A DNA stretch of 64,000 nucleotides from Candidatus Eiseniibacteriota bacterium (lineage in GTDB: Bacteria; Orphanbacterota; Orphanbacteria; Orphanbacterales; Orphanbacteraceae), in the NCBI GenBank assembly GCA_024276995.1, contig JAJRWB010000009.1:1-64000 (forward strand). Reading direction: 5' to 3'. Each line of letters begins with the position of its first letter. Position 1 is the first letter of the stretch. The notes beneath the pieces were generated by a model, which saw nothing but the letters and a program-made list of their open reading frames with translations, had not been told where the DNA came from and ran no database searches. Positions 8,824-18,066 of this stretch are shown piece after piece. A program made the position numbers and the translations under genes.

Positions 8824-9586
8824 CGGCGGCGAGGACGCCGGTCCGGAACTGAAAAGGATCGTCGAGGCGCTTCTCTTCGCCTCCGACGAACCGTTGACGA
8901 TCCGGCAGATCCGCCGGATCGTCAGGGGGAAGACTCCGGGCGAGATCCGCAGGGAACTGAACGAACTTCGGGAGGAATACGACAGGGAAGAGCGGAGTTT
9001 CCGTCTCGTCGAGATCGAGAACGGGTACCAAATTCTCACGGAGGTCGAGTTCTTCCCGTTCATCCGGAAACTGAGAAACGACATTCGCACCGTGCGCCTC
9101 TCGCGCGCCGCGCTCGAGACGCTCGCCATTGTGGCGTACAAGCAGCCGGTGACCCGTGCCGAGATCGAGCAGATCCGCGGTGTCGATGCGGGAGGTGTGC
9201 TGCGGACGCTTCTCGACAGGGGGCTCGCCACGATCCGCGGAAGGGGAGAGGGGGTGGGCCATCCCCTCCTCTACGGGACGAGTGATTTCTTCCTGAACCA
9301 TTTCGGCCTGCGCGACCTGGACGAACTGCCCCGCATCGAGGAACTCTCCGAGCTGATGCGTTCGAGGGAGATGGACGAAGTGCGCGCCGAGGTGGAGGAG
9401 CGTCTCGGCCCGGAGGAGAAGGACGATCCGGACGACGGGATCACGAAAGACGGGTGCGCCGTCGAACCGGCCGACACGAGCGGTGGACCGGAGGAGGACG
9501 GGTGCCCGGCGGGGGAGGAGATTTCCCCGGACGCGGACGAGGGACTCGAGTCGATCGCCGGCGGGAACGAGAGTTCCCTTGGGTGA
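8687..9586 (+). CDS. scpB: Segregation and condensation protein B
   Basis: Winged-helix partner of ScpA. Two tandem wHTH units are seen: LKRIVEALLFASDEPLTIRQI and LETLAIVAYKQPVTRAEIEQIRGVDA, then the conserved end GHPLLYGTSDFFLNHFGL. The N-terminal ~50 and C-terminal ~60 residues are acidic and low in complexity. ATG 8687 follows GGGAGGAGGGAA, a near-ideal ribosome site located inside scpA; the two genes overlap by 137 bases. Confidence 0.92.
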   Translation: METKPETPIGGENSLPGENRPAPIDSAEETPAEAPSDGSGERPRDDGGEDAGPELKRIVEALLFASDEPLTIRQIRRIVRGKTPGEIRRELNELREEYDREERSFRLVEIENGYQILTEVEFFPFIRKLRNDIRTVRLSRAALETLAIVAYKQPVTRAEIEQIRGVDAGGVLRTLLDRGLATIRGRGEGVGHPLLYGTSDFFLNHFGLRDLDELPRIEELSELMRSREMDEVRAEVEERLGPEEKDDPDDGITKDGCAVEPADTSGGPEEDGCPAGEEISPDADEGLESIAGGNESSLG

Positions 9587-10313
9587 AGAGATACGAATCA
9601 ACCGTTTTCTCGCCTCCGCCGGACTCGGTTCGCGGCGGAAAGTGGAGTCGCTCATCCTTCAGGGGAAGGTGACGATCAACGGCCAACTCGTGCGCGATCT
9701 ATCCGCTCGCGTCGACCCGCAGAGGGACAGGGTCCGCGTCGGAGCGCGCGTCGTGCGCGTCGACCGGAAGGTCGTCTACGTGATCCTTCACAAGCCGCCC
9801 GACTACCTGACTACGGCGAGCGACCCGGGCAGGCGGAGAACGGTGTACGATCTGCTGAGGGGAGTCCCATCCCAGGTTTTCCCGGTGGGGAGGCTCGATC
9901 GGATGAGCGAGGGACTGCTCCTGTTCACCAACGACGGTCCCTTGGCGTACAGGCTCGCCCATCCGAGTTACGGCATCCACCGGGTCTACCGTCTCCGCGT
10001 GAGGGGCACCCTGTCGGAGGACCAGGTGAACCGCTTCCGAAGGGGGATCCTCATCGGGAAGAAGATGATCCGGCCGAAGGAGGTCCGCGTGGTGCACCGG
10101 GGCGCGAAATCGACCTCCCTCGAGGTCGTGCTCGTGGAGGGACGGAACCGGGAGATCCGCCGGATCTGCGCCGCCCTCGACCTGGCGGTGGAGCGGCTGC
10201 GGAGAATCCGGTTCGGTCCGATCAGCCTCCGCGGCGTCCCGGTGGGAAGCTGGCGGTATCTCAGGGAGAAGGAAGTGGATGCCCTGAAGAAGTCGGTCCG
10301 TTTAGGAGTATAG
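9579..10313 (+). CDS. rluB: 23S rRNA pseudouridine synthase, RsuA/RluB family
   Basis: 244 residues. N-terminal S4 RNA-binding domain (INRFLASAGLGSRRKVESLI) and the RsuA/RluB/E/F catalytic domain with PVGRLDRMSEGLLLFTNDG containing the catalytic Asp. The linkage scpA-scpB-rluB is common in bacteria and supports RluB, which modifies helix 89-90 region uridines of 23S rRNA. The TTG at 9579, overlapping the scpB stop, fits the family start; longer upstream frame is Arg-rich shadow of scpB. Ends with TAG, 7 bases before the DAHP synthase gene. Confidence 0.88.
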   Translation: MGEEIRINRFLASAGLGSRRKVESLILQGKVTINGQLVRDLSARVDPQRDRVRVGARVVRVDRKVVYVILHKPPDYLTTASDPGRRRTVYDLLRGVPSQVFPVGRLDRMSEGLLLFTNDGPLAYRLAHPSYGIHRVYRLRVRGTLSEDQVNRFRRGILIGKKMIRPKEVRVVHRGAKSTSLEVVLVEGRNREIRRICAALDLAVERLRRIRFGPISLRGVPVGSWRYLREKEVDALKKSVRLGV

Positions 10314-10320
10314 AAAACTC

Positions 10321-11334
10321 ATGATCATTCATCTGAAGGCGAACGTCACCGAGGGACAGAGGAAGCGTCTCACCCGGAAGCTCGCCCTTCTCGGCGCCGC
10401 GATCTACTATTCTCCCGGCACCGGCGACCGGCTTCTCGCGGCGATCGGCGAGCCGTCGCGCATGGCGCAGGCCGACCCGGGGAAACTGCCCGGCGTCGAG
10501 CGGGTCGTGGAGATCGCCACGCCGTACAAGCTGGCGAACCGGGAATTCCGCCCCGAGAACGCCACCCTTCGTGTGGGTCCACTCTCCTTCGGGGGAAAGA
10601 AGATACCGGTCATCGCCGGACCGTGTTCGGTGGAGAACCGCACCGACCTCCTCGCTCTCGCCCGGATCGTCCGGAAGGCGGGCGCCACGCTCCTGCGCGG
10701 CGGGGCGTTCAAGCCGCGCACCTCTCCCTACAGCTTCCAGGGACTCGGTGAGGAGGGCCTCGCGATCCTGGCCGAGGCGCGCGATGAGACCGGCCTTCTC
10801 ATCGTTACCGAGGTGATGGACACACGGGACGTCGATCTCGTCTGTCGTTATGCCGATGTTCTCCAGGTGGGCGCGCGGAATATTCAAAATTTCAACCTTC
10901 TCAAGGAGGTGGGAAAGGCGGGCAAGCCGGTTCTCCTCAAGCGGGGAATGATGACGAAGGTGACCGAGTACCTCATGTCGGCGGAGTACATCCTCTCCAA
11001 CGGCAACTACGACGTCATCCTCTGTGAAAGGGGGATCCGCGGCTTCGATCCCGCCACGAGGAACACCCTCGACCTCACCGCCATTCCGCTGATCCACCAC
11101 TTGAGCCATCTGCCGATCATCGCCGACCCTTCTCACGGCACGGGGCACTGGCGGTGGGTCTCTCCCATGGCGCGGGCGGCGGTGGCGGCGGGCGCCGACG
11201 GGCTCATGCTCGAGGTACACGAGCAGCCCGACGAGGCGTTCTCCGACGGCGACCAGTCTCTTCTGCCCGAGAGATTCCGTTCCCTTATGAAAGAACTGAA
11301 GCCGATCGCCTCGACCATCGGCAGGCAGATCTGA
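10321..11334 (+). CDS. aroF: 3-deoxy-7-phosphoheptulonate synthase (DAHP synthase, type I-beta)
   Basis: 337 residues. First step of the shikimate pathway, condensing PEP and erythrose 4-phosphate. An N-terminal ferredoxin-like domain (residues 1-70), as in Thermotoga DAHP synthase where it mediates feedback control by aromatic amino acids, precedes the TIM barrel. Barrel motifs: VIAGPCSVE with the metal Cys, LRGGAFKPRTSPYSFQG, VLLKRGMM, and metal ligands in DPSHGTGH and LMLEVHEQP. Followed 3 bases later by aroA, so early and late shikimate steps are coexpressed. Confidence 0.93.
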   Translation: MIIHLKANVTEGQRKRLTRKLALLGAAIYYSPGTGDRLLAAIGEPSRMAQADPGKLPGVERVVEIATPYKLANREFRPENATLRVGPLSFGGKKIPVIAGPCSVENRTDLLALARIVRKAGATLLRGGAFKPRTSPYSFQGLGEEGLAILAEARDETGLLIVTEVMDTRDVDLVCRYADVLQVGARNIQNFNLLKEVGKAGKPVLLKRGMMTKVTEYLMSAEYILSNGNYDVILCERGIRGFDPATRNTLDLTAIPLIHHLSHLPIIADPSHGTGHWRWVSPMARAAVAAGADGLMLEVHEQPDEAFSDGDQSLLPERFRSLMKELKPIASTIGRQI

Positions 11335-11337
11335 GCG

Positions 11338-12666
11338 ATGACTTCCACCATCGATTATCGGATCTTTCCCGGCCGCGCTCCGGAAGGAACGGTGACGATT
11401 CCCGGCGACAAGTCGGTCACCCACCGGGCGTTCCTCCTCGGCGCGCTCGCCTCGGGGGATACGGTGATCGCCGGCGCGAACCGGGGGGACGACTGCCTCC
11501 GTACCGCCGCGGCGTTACGTGCACTCGGTGTTGTCATCGACGATGACGGCGAACGGTTCGTCGTCCACGGGGCGGCGGGGCGGTTCGCCCCCGCTCCGCG
11601 CGACATCGACATGGGCAACTCCGGAACGGGGGCGCGGCTCCTTTCGGGACTCGTCGCCGGCCAACCTTTTCCCACCACCCTCGACGGCGATGCCTCTCTC
11701 CGGGAGCGTCCTATGGGGCGGGTGGTCCGTCCCCTCCGGCTGATGGGCGCGGTGATCGACGGTCGGAGGGACGGTTCGCTCCTGCCGCTCACCATTCGGG
11801 GCGGCGATCTGCGGGGAATCCGATACGAAACGAAGGTCGCTTCCGCCCAGGTGAAGTCGGCGATTCTTCTCGCCGGCCTGTTCGCCGACGGCGTCACCGA
11901 GGTGGTGGAGCCCGCCCTCTCGCGCGATCACACCGAGAAGATGATCGTTTACCTCGGTGGCCCCCTCGAAAGGACCGGAGACGCGGTTCGCGTTACCGGC
12001 GGTGCGTCGCTGAAAGGAGCGCCCATCGACGTGGGGGGGGATCCATCGTCCGCGGCGTTCCTCATCGTGGCGGGGCTGATCGTTCCGGGGGGGAAAGTGA
12101 CGGTGGAAGGGATCCTCGACAACCCGACGCGAACCGCCTATCTCGATGTCCTCGAGGAGATGGGCGGGAAGATCACCCGGGAGGCGATCGCCGGCGACGG
12201 TCCCGAGCCGGCGATGCGGGTCACCGCCGAGGAGAGCGATCTGAAAGCGATCGATCTGGGAGGAGACCGGATCCCCGCGTTGATCGACGAGATCCCCGTG
12301 CTCGCCGTGGCGGGCTCTCGCGCGAAAGGGGCGTTTCGCGTGCGAGACGCATCGGAGCTTCGCGTGAAGGAGAGCGACCGGATCACCGCCACCGTCCGCT
12401 TCCTGTCCGCCTTCGGTGTCGACATCCGCGAGGAGGAGGACGGCTTCGTCATCGGCGGGAATTATCGAAAGGGACCGTTCAAGGGGGCGAAGGTGTCGAG
12501 CGGCGGCGACCACAGGATCGCCATGGCGGCGGTGGTGGCGGCACTCGCCGCGAAAGGGAAGAGCGTCGTCTCCGACGTGGCATGCGTCGCCACTTCGTTT
12601 CCCCTTTTCCTGCCTCTCCTCGGGCGGCTCGGTCTCGAGGGCGCCGTCACGGAGAAGGGACGGTAG
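11338..12666 (+). CDS. aroA: 3-phosphoshikimate 1-carboxyvinyltransferase (EPSP synthase)
   Basis: 442 residues. Adds the enolpyruvyl group of PEP to shikimate 3-phosphate. Recognised by PGDKSVTHRAFLLGALA near the start, GNSGTGARLLSGL (PEP site), LRERPMGRVVRPL, and the C-terminal LRVKESDRI and GGDHRIAM motifs. Two inverse alpha/beta domains are complete. Begins 3 bases after the DAHP synthase stop and ends in TAG, 2 bases before the cmk GTG. Confidence 0.95.
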   Translation: MTSTIDYRIFPGRAPEGTVTIPGDKSVTHRAFLLGALASGDTVIAGANRGDDCLRTAAALRALGVVIDDDGERFVVHGAAGRFAPAPRDIDMGNSGTGARLLSGLVAGQPFPTTLDGDASLRERPMGRVVRPLRLMGAVIDGRRDGSLLPLTIRGGDLRGIRYETKVASAQVKSAILLAGLFADGVTEVVEPALSRDHTEKMIVYLGGPLERTGDAVRVTGGASLKGAPIDVGGDPSSAAFLIVAGLIVPGGKVTVEGILDNPTRTAYLDVLEEMGGKITREAIAGDGPEPAMRVTAEESDLKAIDLGGDRIPALIDEIPVLAVAGSRAKGAFRVRDASELRVKESDRITATVRFLSAFGVDIREEEDGFVIGGNYRKGPFKGAKVSSGGDHRIAMAAVVAALAAKGKSVVSDVACVATSFPLFLPLLGRLGLEGAVTEKGR

Positions 12667-12668
12667 CG

Positions 12669-13337
12669 GTGGACTTGGTGATCACTATCGACGGGCCGGC
12701 CGGGGCGGGGAAGACCACCACCGCCCGCGGCGTCGCCGCGGCGCTCGGTTATCGCTATCTTGACACGGGGGCGCTCTACCGCGGCCTCGCCCTCGCCGCG
12801 TTGCGCGCCGGAGCGGGCGACGCCGGTTCTCCCGCCGCCCTCGCCGCGGTTCGCGCCGTCCGGATGGAACCGTACTGGGAAGGGGATGGCATGGGAATCC
12901 GCCTCGACGGGGAGGATGTGACCGGCGCGATCCGCGCGGAGGAAGTGACCCGTCTCGTGTCGCCCCTCTCGGCGATTCCGGCGGTGCGGGAAATCCTGCT
13001 CCCCGTTCAGCGGAAAGAGGGTGAACACGGCCGTCTCGTGGCGGACGGGCGGGACACGGGATCGGTCATCTTTCCCGATGCCCGTCTGAAAGTCTTCCTC
13101 ACCGCCGATCTGGAGGAGCGTGCGAGAAGACGGAGCCTCGAGCTGGCCGCCTCCGGCATCGTGCGCAACCACGCCGAGGTGAGACGGGAGATCGAGGAGC
13201 GGGATCGCCGCGACTCGAGCCGTTCCCTCGCGCCGCTCATCTTTCCTGAAGGGGGCGTGGAAGTGGATACCACCGGGATGACGATCCGTGAGCAGATCGA
13301 TGCGATTGTCGCCCTCGCGAGAGAGAGGGGTGCGTGA
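12669..13337 (+). CDS. cmk: Cytidylate kinase
   Basis: 222 residues. P-loop DGPAGAGKTTTAR, then DTGALYRGLAL and DGRDTGSVIFPDA, the CMP-binding signatures; the LID region has RRDSSRS. Phosphorylates CMP and dCMP. GTG start with AAGGGACGG upstream. The string aroA-cmk-plsC-rpsA is a common bacterial linkage. Overlaps plsC by GTGA. Confidence 0.94.
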   Translation: MDLVITIDGPAGAGKTTTARGVAAALGYRYLDTGALYRGLALAALRAGAGDAGSPAALAAVRAVRMEPYWEGDGMGIRLDGEDVTGAIRAEEVTRLVSPLSAIPAVREILLPVQRKEGEHGRLVADGRDTGSVIFPDARLKVFLTADLEERARRRSLELAASGIVRNHAEVRREIEERDRRDSSRSLAPLIFPEGGVEVDTTGMTIREQIDAIVALARERGA

Positions 13338-13945
13338 GCGGCCTCTATCGATTCAGCTGGACCGTTCTCCGGTTGCTCGCGCGGATCCTTTTCGGGTATC
13401 GCGTCCACGGCGACGGCAAGATCCCGCCGCGTGGCGCCTTCATCCTGGCGTCGAACCATGTCTCGTACGCCGACCCGATCGTCGCCGGCCTCGGCGTTCG
13501 ACGGGAACTCCACTTCCTCGCGAAGCGGGAGCTGTTCGCCATGCCGGTGATCCGCTGGTGGATCCGCCGGCACCACGCGATTCCCGTGAAACGGGGAGGA
13601 GTGGAGCGTTCCACGCTCCGCTTGGTGGCTTCGGTGCTCGCCGGCGGAGGGGCGCTGCTCCTCTTCCCCGAGGGGACGCGCTCGAGGGACGGCACGGTGG
13701 GCGCCCCCCAGCCCGGCGTCGGGATGATCGCCTCGAGAAACGCCGTCCCGATCTACCCGGTCTACGTTCGGGGGACCCGCGGGATCCTCCGTTCCCTCCT
13801 CCACAGGGGGCGGCTCGCCACGTTCATTGGCGAGTCGATCGATCCCGCCGGCTTCACCGGCGCCGACCGGAAGGAACTCTACCAGGCGATCGCCGTCGCC
13901 GTGGCGGACCGTGTCCGGAAGATGAGGGAACGCCACGAAGGATGA
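13334..13945 (+). CDS. plsC: 1-acyl-sn-glycerol-3-phosphate acyltransferase
   Basis: 203 residues. LPLAT fold with the catalytic NHVSYADP block (HX4D) near residue 39 and the glycerophosphate block LFPEGTRSRDG near residue 113. Makes phosphatidic acid at the inner membrane. GTG start overlaps the cmk stop. Length is somewhat short but both essential blocks are present. Confidence 0.9.
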   Translation: MSGLYRFSWTVLRLLARILFGYRVHGDGKIPPRGAFILASNHVSYADPIVAGLGVRRELHFLAKRELFAMPVIRWWIRRHHAIPVKRGGVERSTLRLVASVLAGGGALLLFPEGTRSRDGTVGAPQPGVGMIASRNAVPIYPVYVRGTRGILRSLLHRGRLATFIGESIDPAGFTGADRKELYQAIAVAVADRVRKMRERHEG

Positions 13946-13994
13946 TCCGGCCGGGGAAGGGTCGGCCCCCGGTTTCCTCTCCACTATTTTTCGG

Positions 13995-14024
13995 TTGTAA
14001 TCCCACCTCGTTCTTCCCTATTAT
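13995..14024 (+). promoter_or_regulatory. Candidate promoter of rpsA
   Basis: TTGTAA (13995-14000), 18-base spacer, TATTAT (14019-14024), leaving a leader of about 65 bases before the rpsA ATG with AAGGAGG near 14080. Confidence 0.4.
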
Positions 14025-14097
14025 GTAAGTTCGCGCTTTATGCGCGGCACGCCCTTTTCGAGGGCGAATCTTCGGGTTAAGGAGGATCAGGAGCAGC

Positions 14098-16008
14098 ATG
14101 GAGGAATCGAACAGGGAAGAGGTCCGCGAAGAGACGCCGGCCGTGACGGAAACGACGGGCGAAAGCGCCCCGGCCGGGGAGGCCCCTTCCGCGAAAGTGG
14201 AGACGGAAAAGCCGGTGAAGAAACCGCGGATCCGTCTCGTCAACGTGGACGAGGACGAGGAGGAGAACAAGGAACAGATCCAGGACATGCTCGATCTCTA
14301 CGAGGAATCGATGAAGGAGATCGAGGAGGGCCAGGTCGTTCCGGGAACGGTGCTCAGGGTCGGTGAGAACGAGGTTCTCGTCGACGTGGGATTCAAATCG
14401 GAAGGGGTGATCCCTCTCCATGAATTCCCCGAGCCGGTGAATATCCAGGTGGGCGAGAAGATCGACGTCTATCTCGAGCGGCTGGAGAACCAGGACGGCC
14501 TCGTGGTGCTTTCGAAGCAGCGCGCCGACTTCCTGAAGGTGTGGGGCGAAATCAAGGACGCCTACGACAGCGGCAACGTGGTGAACGGATGCGTCACCCG
14601 CCGGATCAAGGGAGGCCTCGTGGTCGACCTCTTCGGCGTGGAGGCGTTTCTTCCCGGGTCGCAGGTCGCTCTTCGCCAGGTTCCCAATCTCGACGATTTG
14701 ATCGGGGAAACTTTCCCATTCAAAATTATCAAGCTGAACAAGCGGCGCAGGAACATCGTCGTCTCCCGCCGCGTGGTTCTCGAGGAAGAGCGGAACGAGA
14801 AGAAGCAGGCGCTTATCAAGGAATTGGAGAAAGGCCAGATCCGCGAGGGTGTTGTGAAGAACATCACCGACTTCGGCGCTTTCGTCGATCTCGGAGGAAT
14901 CGACGGGCTTCTTCATATCACCGATATGTCGTGGGGACGGATCGGACATCCTTCCGAGGTGGTCACCATCGGGAGCACGATCAAGATCAAGATTCTCGAG
15001 TTCGACCGGGAAAGGGAAAGGATCTCCCTCGGTCTCAAGCAGATGACACCCTACCCGTGGGAGGACGTGGAGGAACGCTACCCGGTAAACACCCGCGTCA
15101 AGGGACGGGTCGTCTCGATCACCGATTACGGCGCCTTCGTGGAGCTGGAGAAGGGGATCGAAGGGCTGATCCATGTCTCGGAGATGTCGTGGACGAAACA
15201 TATCCGCCATCCCTCGAAGCTCCTGTCGGTGAACGACGAGGTCGAGGCGATGGTGCTCAAGGTGGACCGGGAGAACGAGAAGATCTCCCTCGGCCTGAAA
15301 CAGACCGAGCCCGATCCGTGGCTTTCCATCGATCAGCGTTACCCGGTCGGTTCCAAGTTCACCGGGAAGGTGAGAAACCTGACGAATTTCGGAGCCTTCG
15401 TCGAGCTCGAGGAGGGGATCGACGGGCTCGTTCATATCTCCGACATGTCGTGGACGAAGAGGATCAAGCACGCCAACGAAGTGGTCAAGAAGGGCGACGA
15501 CGTGGAAGTGATGGTGCTCAACATCGACAAGGAGAACCGCCGGATCTCTCTCGGCCTCAAGCAGGTGCAGAACGATCCGTGGGAAACCCTCGCCCATACG
15601 ATCCCCGAGGGGACCGCACTCGAAGGAGAGGTCATCAAGGTCGTCGACAGGGGTGTTGTGGTCGACGTGGGAGACGATCTGGAGGGGTTCGTTCCCCTCA
15701 ACCAGGTGACCGACGAGCTGGCGCGGAATAACTATGCCGCCCTCCAGCCGGGAACGAAGCTCTCGCTGCGCGTCGTGAGGATCGATCCGCAGAATCGGCG
15801 GATCGTACTCTCGGTGAAGGCGTTCTACGAGCAGGAGGAGGAGGACGAGGTCGCCCAGTATCACCGCCGCACGTCGGACAGCGGCAAGATCGCCCTTTCG
15901 GACATGGTCGACCTTTCGAAGGCGGTTTCTTCCGCGGCGGGAGAGACGGCGGACGAGGCGGACGGGTCGGAAAAGGATGGCGACGACGGGGAGAGCGAAT
16001 CGTCTTGA
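14098..16008 (+). CDS. rpsA: 30S ribosomal protein S1
   Basis: 636 residues. Six consecutive S1/OB-fold repeats between roughly residues 75 and 575; repeats 3-6 carry clear G-x-V-x3-DYGAFVEL type signatures (ITDFGAFVDL, ITDYGAFVELEKG, LTNFGAFVELEEG) and VSEMSW/ISDMSW ends. The N-terminal 70 and C-terminal 60 residues are acidic and low in complexity. Binds mRNA on the small subunit. Preceded by AAGGAGG. The stop overlaps the -35 element of the tRNA-Val promoter. Confidence 0.95.
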   Translation: MEESNREEVREETPAVTETTGESAPAGEAPSAKVETEKPVKKPRIRLVNVDEDEEENKEQIQDMLDLYEESMKEIEEGQVVPGTVLRVGENEVLVDVGFKSEGVIPLHEFPEPVNIQVGEKIDVYLERLENQDGLVVLSKQRADFLKVWGEIKDAYDSGNVVNGCVTRRIKGGLVVDLFGVEAFLPGSQVALRQVPNLDDLIGETFPFKIIKLNKRRRNIVVSRRVVLEEERNEKKQALIKELEKGQIREGVVKNITDFGAFVDLGGIDGLLHITDMSWGRIGHPSEVVTIGSTIKIKILEFDRERERISLGLKQMTPYPWEDVEERYPVNTRVKGRVVSITDYGAFVELEKGIEGLIHVSEMSWTKHIRHPSKLLSVNDEVEAMVLKVDRENEKISLGLKQTEPDPWLSIDQRYPVGSKFTGKVRNLTNFGAFVELEEGIDGLVHISDMSWTKRIKHANEVVKKGDDVEVMVLNIDKENRRISLGLKQVQNDPWETLAHTIPEGTALEGEVIKVVDRGVVVDVGDDLEGFVPLNQVTDELARNNYAALQPGTKLSLRVVRIDPQNRRIVLSVKAFYEQEEEDEVAQYHRRTSDSGKIALSDMVDLSKAVSSAAGETADEADGSEKDGDDGESESS

Positions 16009-16032
16009 CCCGCGCCCGGCGATCGATATAAT
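16005..16032 (+). promoter_or_regulatory. Promoter of tRNA-Val
   Basis: TTGACC (16005-16010), 16-base spacer, TATAAT (16027-16032). Start point near 16039, 25 bases before the tRNA. The -35 overlaps the rpsA stop codon. Confidence 0.65.
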
Positions 16033-16063
16033 GCCGGCGGCGCGCGAAGACCGCCGGGAGAAC

Positions 16064-16140
16064 GGGCGATTAGCTCAGCTGGTTAGAGTGCTTGCTCGAC
16101 ACGCAAGAAGTCACTGGTTCAAGTCCAGTATCGCCCACCA
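16064..16140 (+). tRNA. tRNA-Val(GAC) with encoded CCA and C33
   Basis: Full cloverleaf of 77 bases: acceptor GGGCGAT/ATCGCCC, D arm GCTC/GAGT, anticodon stem CTTGC/GCAAG, T arm ACTGG/CCAGT with TTCAAGT loop, and a genomic CCA end. The anticodon loop reads TCGACAC, giving anticodon GAC (valine GUC/GUU codons) but with C at position 33 where U is nearly universal. Confidence 0.92.
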
Positions 16141-16145
16141 TATGA

Positions 16146-16210
16146 GGGGACAACTGTCGAAAGGGGGCCTCCGAGCCCGGAGGCCCCGCTGTCCCCGTTT
16201 CTTTTTTTCA
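16146..16210 (+). terminator. Rho-independent terminator between tRNA-Val and thrS
   Basis: Outer stem GGGGACA/TGTCCCC (16146-16152, 16190-16196) around inner stem GGGGCCTCC/GGAGGCCCC (16164-16172, 16179-16187), followed by GTTTCTTTTTTT. Starts 5 bases after the tRNA. I see no promoter between it and thrS, so partial readthrough may feed thrS. Confidence 0.85.
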
Positions 16211-16254
16211 GGCGTGTCGGGAGAATGCGCTTTCCCGCAGCCCGGAGTGCGTTG

Positions 16255-18066
16255 ATGGTCCTTCCCGAGGAAACCGAAGAGAGCCGGTACGAGAGGTACC
16301 GCCATTCGGCGTCGCACCTGATGGCATCCGCCATCCAGGAGCTGTGGCCCGACACGATGTTCGCCATCGGACCTCCGACGCGGCTCGGGGAGAAGTACGG
16401 GGGCGTCGGTTTCTACTACGATCTCGACATGGAGCACAAGCTCACCCCCGAAGATCTTCCCCGCATCGAAAAGGTGATGCGCCGTTTCGTGAAGGAGGCC
16501 CAGCCCTTCTCGATGGAGGAGATCGACAGGGAAGAAGCGATCCGCTTCTTCCGGAAAAAGGGACAGCCGTACAAGGTGGAGCTGATCGAATCGTTCCCTG
16601 AAGGGGAGAAACTCACTCTCTATAAGCATGGCGATTTCGTCGACCTTTGCCGCGGTCCCCACATGGAATCGACCGCCGCCATCCGGTCGTTCAAGCTTCT
16701 TTCCCTCGCCGGCGCCTACTGGAGGGGGGACGAGAAGAAGAAGATGCTCCAGCGGATCTACGGTGTGGCGTTCTACTCCGACGACGAACTCGATGCGTAT
16801 CTCGATCTTCTCGAGGAAGCGCGGAAGAGGGATCACCGCCGCCTCGGCCGCGAACTCGATCTGTTCTCCACCGACGAAGCGTACGGTCCGGGACTGATCT
16901 TCTGGCATCCGAAGGGAGCGCGCATCCGGAACGAGATGGAGCGGTTCTGGTACGACGAACACTTCGCCAATGGGTACGATGTCCTCTACACGCCCCACGT
17001 CGCCAAGGAACATCTCTGGGAGACGTCGGGCCACATGGAGTTCTACGGGGACCGTCTCTTCGCGCCGATGCAGATCGACGATCTGAACTACCGGTTGAAA
17101 CCGATGAACTGTCCGTTTCACATACATGTCTACAAGTCGAGGTTGAGGAGCTACCGCGATCTGCCGATCCGCTGGGCGGAACTCGGCACGGTCTACCGTT
17201 ACGAGCAATCGGGAGAACTTCACGGGCTGAAGAGGGTGCGCGGCTTTACCCAGGATGACGCCCATCTCTTCTGTGCGCCCGAGGACCTGCGCGACGAGAT
17301 CGAGGAGGTTCTGCGGTTCACGCTTCACATGCTCCGGACCTTCGGGTTCATCGAGTTCGAGGTCTTCCTCTCGACGCGCCCGGAGAAATCGGTGGGCGGC
17401 GATGAAGCGTGGGAGCGTTCCACCGAAGCGCTCCGCGAGGCGCTCGAAAACTCGAGACTCCCGTACGAGATCGATCCGGGCGAAGGGGTGTTCTACGGTC
17501 CGAAAATCGACATCAAGATCCGGGACAGTCTCGGCCGGGCATGGCAGTGTTCCACCATCCAGGTCGATTTCAACCTCCCCGACCGGTTCGGTATCGCCTA
17601 CCGCGGATCGGACGGGAAGGATCACCAGCCGATCATGATCCATCGCGCGCTGCTCGGCAGTTTCGAGCGCTTCTTCGCCTGTCTGGTGGAACATTACGCC
17701 GGCGCCTTTCCCGTGTGGCTCGCGCCGGAGCAGGCGCGACTCCTCCCGGTGACGGAGAAGCAGAACGATTACGCGGCCGACGTGGCGGCGAAGATGAGGG
17801 GCAGGGGGATCCGTGCCGGCGTCGATCATTCGGGAGAGAAGCTCGGCTTCAAGATCCGCAAGGCCCGGGAGGAACGGATACCGTTTCTGCTCACCGTCGG
17901 CGGCAGAGAAGCGGAAGGGGGCACCCTCTCCGTCCGGAGCCGCGCGCGGGGCGACGAAGGGGTGATTTCCGTGGAGGAAACCATTGAAAGGATTCGGGGC
18001 GACATCGATCGGAAAGTGACCGATCTCGTTCCGGAGGAGGTGAAGCAATCAAAGAGAAAGAAGTAA
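16255..18066 (+). CDS. thrS: Threonyl-tRNA synthetase lacking the TGS domain
   Basis: 603 residues. Starts directly at the editing domain (YRHSASHLMASAI; CRGPH zinc-like site near residue 135) instead of the usual ~60-residue TGS domain. The class II core has the zinc Cys in PMNCPFHIHVYKS, motif 2 TVYRYEQSGELHGLKRVRGF and motif 3 region MIHRALLGSFERF; the C-terminal anticodon-binding domain is complete. ATG 16255 has GGAG 7 bases upstream; ATG 16225 is possible but would not add a TGS domain. Followed by infC, whose ribosome site lies in the thrS end. Confidence 0.95.
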   Translation: MVLPEETEESRYERYRHSASHLMASAIQELWPDTMFAIGPPTRLGEKYGGVGFYYDLDMEHKLTPEDLPRIEKVMRRFVKEAQPFSMEEIDREEAIRFFRKKGQPYKVELIESFPEGEKLTLYKHGDFVDLCRGPHMESTAAIRSFKLLSLAGAYWRGDEKKKMLQRIYGVAFYSDDELDAYLDLLEEARKRDHRRLGRELDLFSTDEAYGPGLIFWHPKGARIRNEMERFWYDEHFANGYDVLYTPHVAKEHLWETSGHMEFYGDRLFAPMQIDDLNYRLKPMNCPFHIHVYKSRLRSYRDLPIRWAELGTVYRYEQSGELHGLKRVRGFTQDDAHLFCAPEDLRDEIEEVLRFTLHMLRTFGFIEFEVFLSTRPEKSVGGDEAWERSTEALREALENSRLPYEIDPGEGVFYGPKIDIKIRDSLGRAWQCSTIQVDFNLPDRFGIAYRGSDGKDHQPIMIHRALLGSFERFFACLVEHYAGAFPVWLAPEQARLLPVTEKQNDYAADVAAKMRGRGIRAGVDHSGEKLGFKIRKAREERIPFLLTVGGREAEGGTLSVRSRARGDEGVISVEETIERIRGDIDRKVTDLVPEEVKQSKRKK

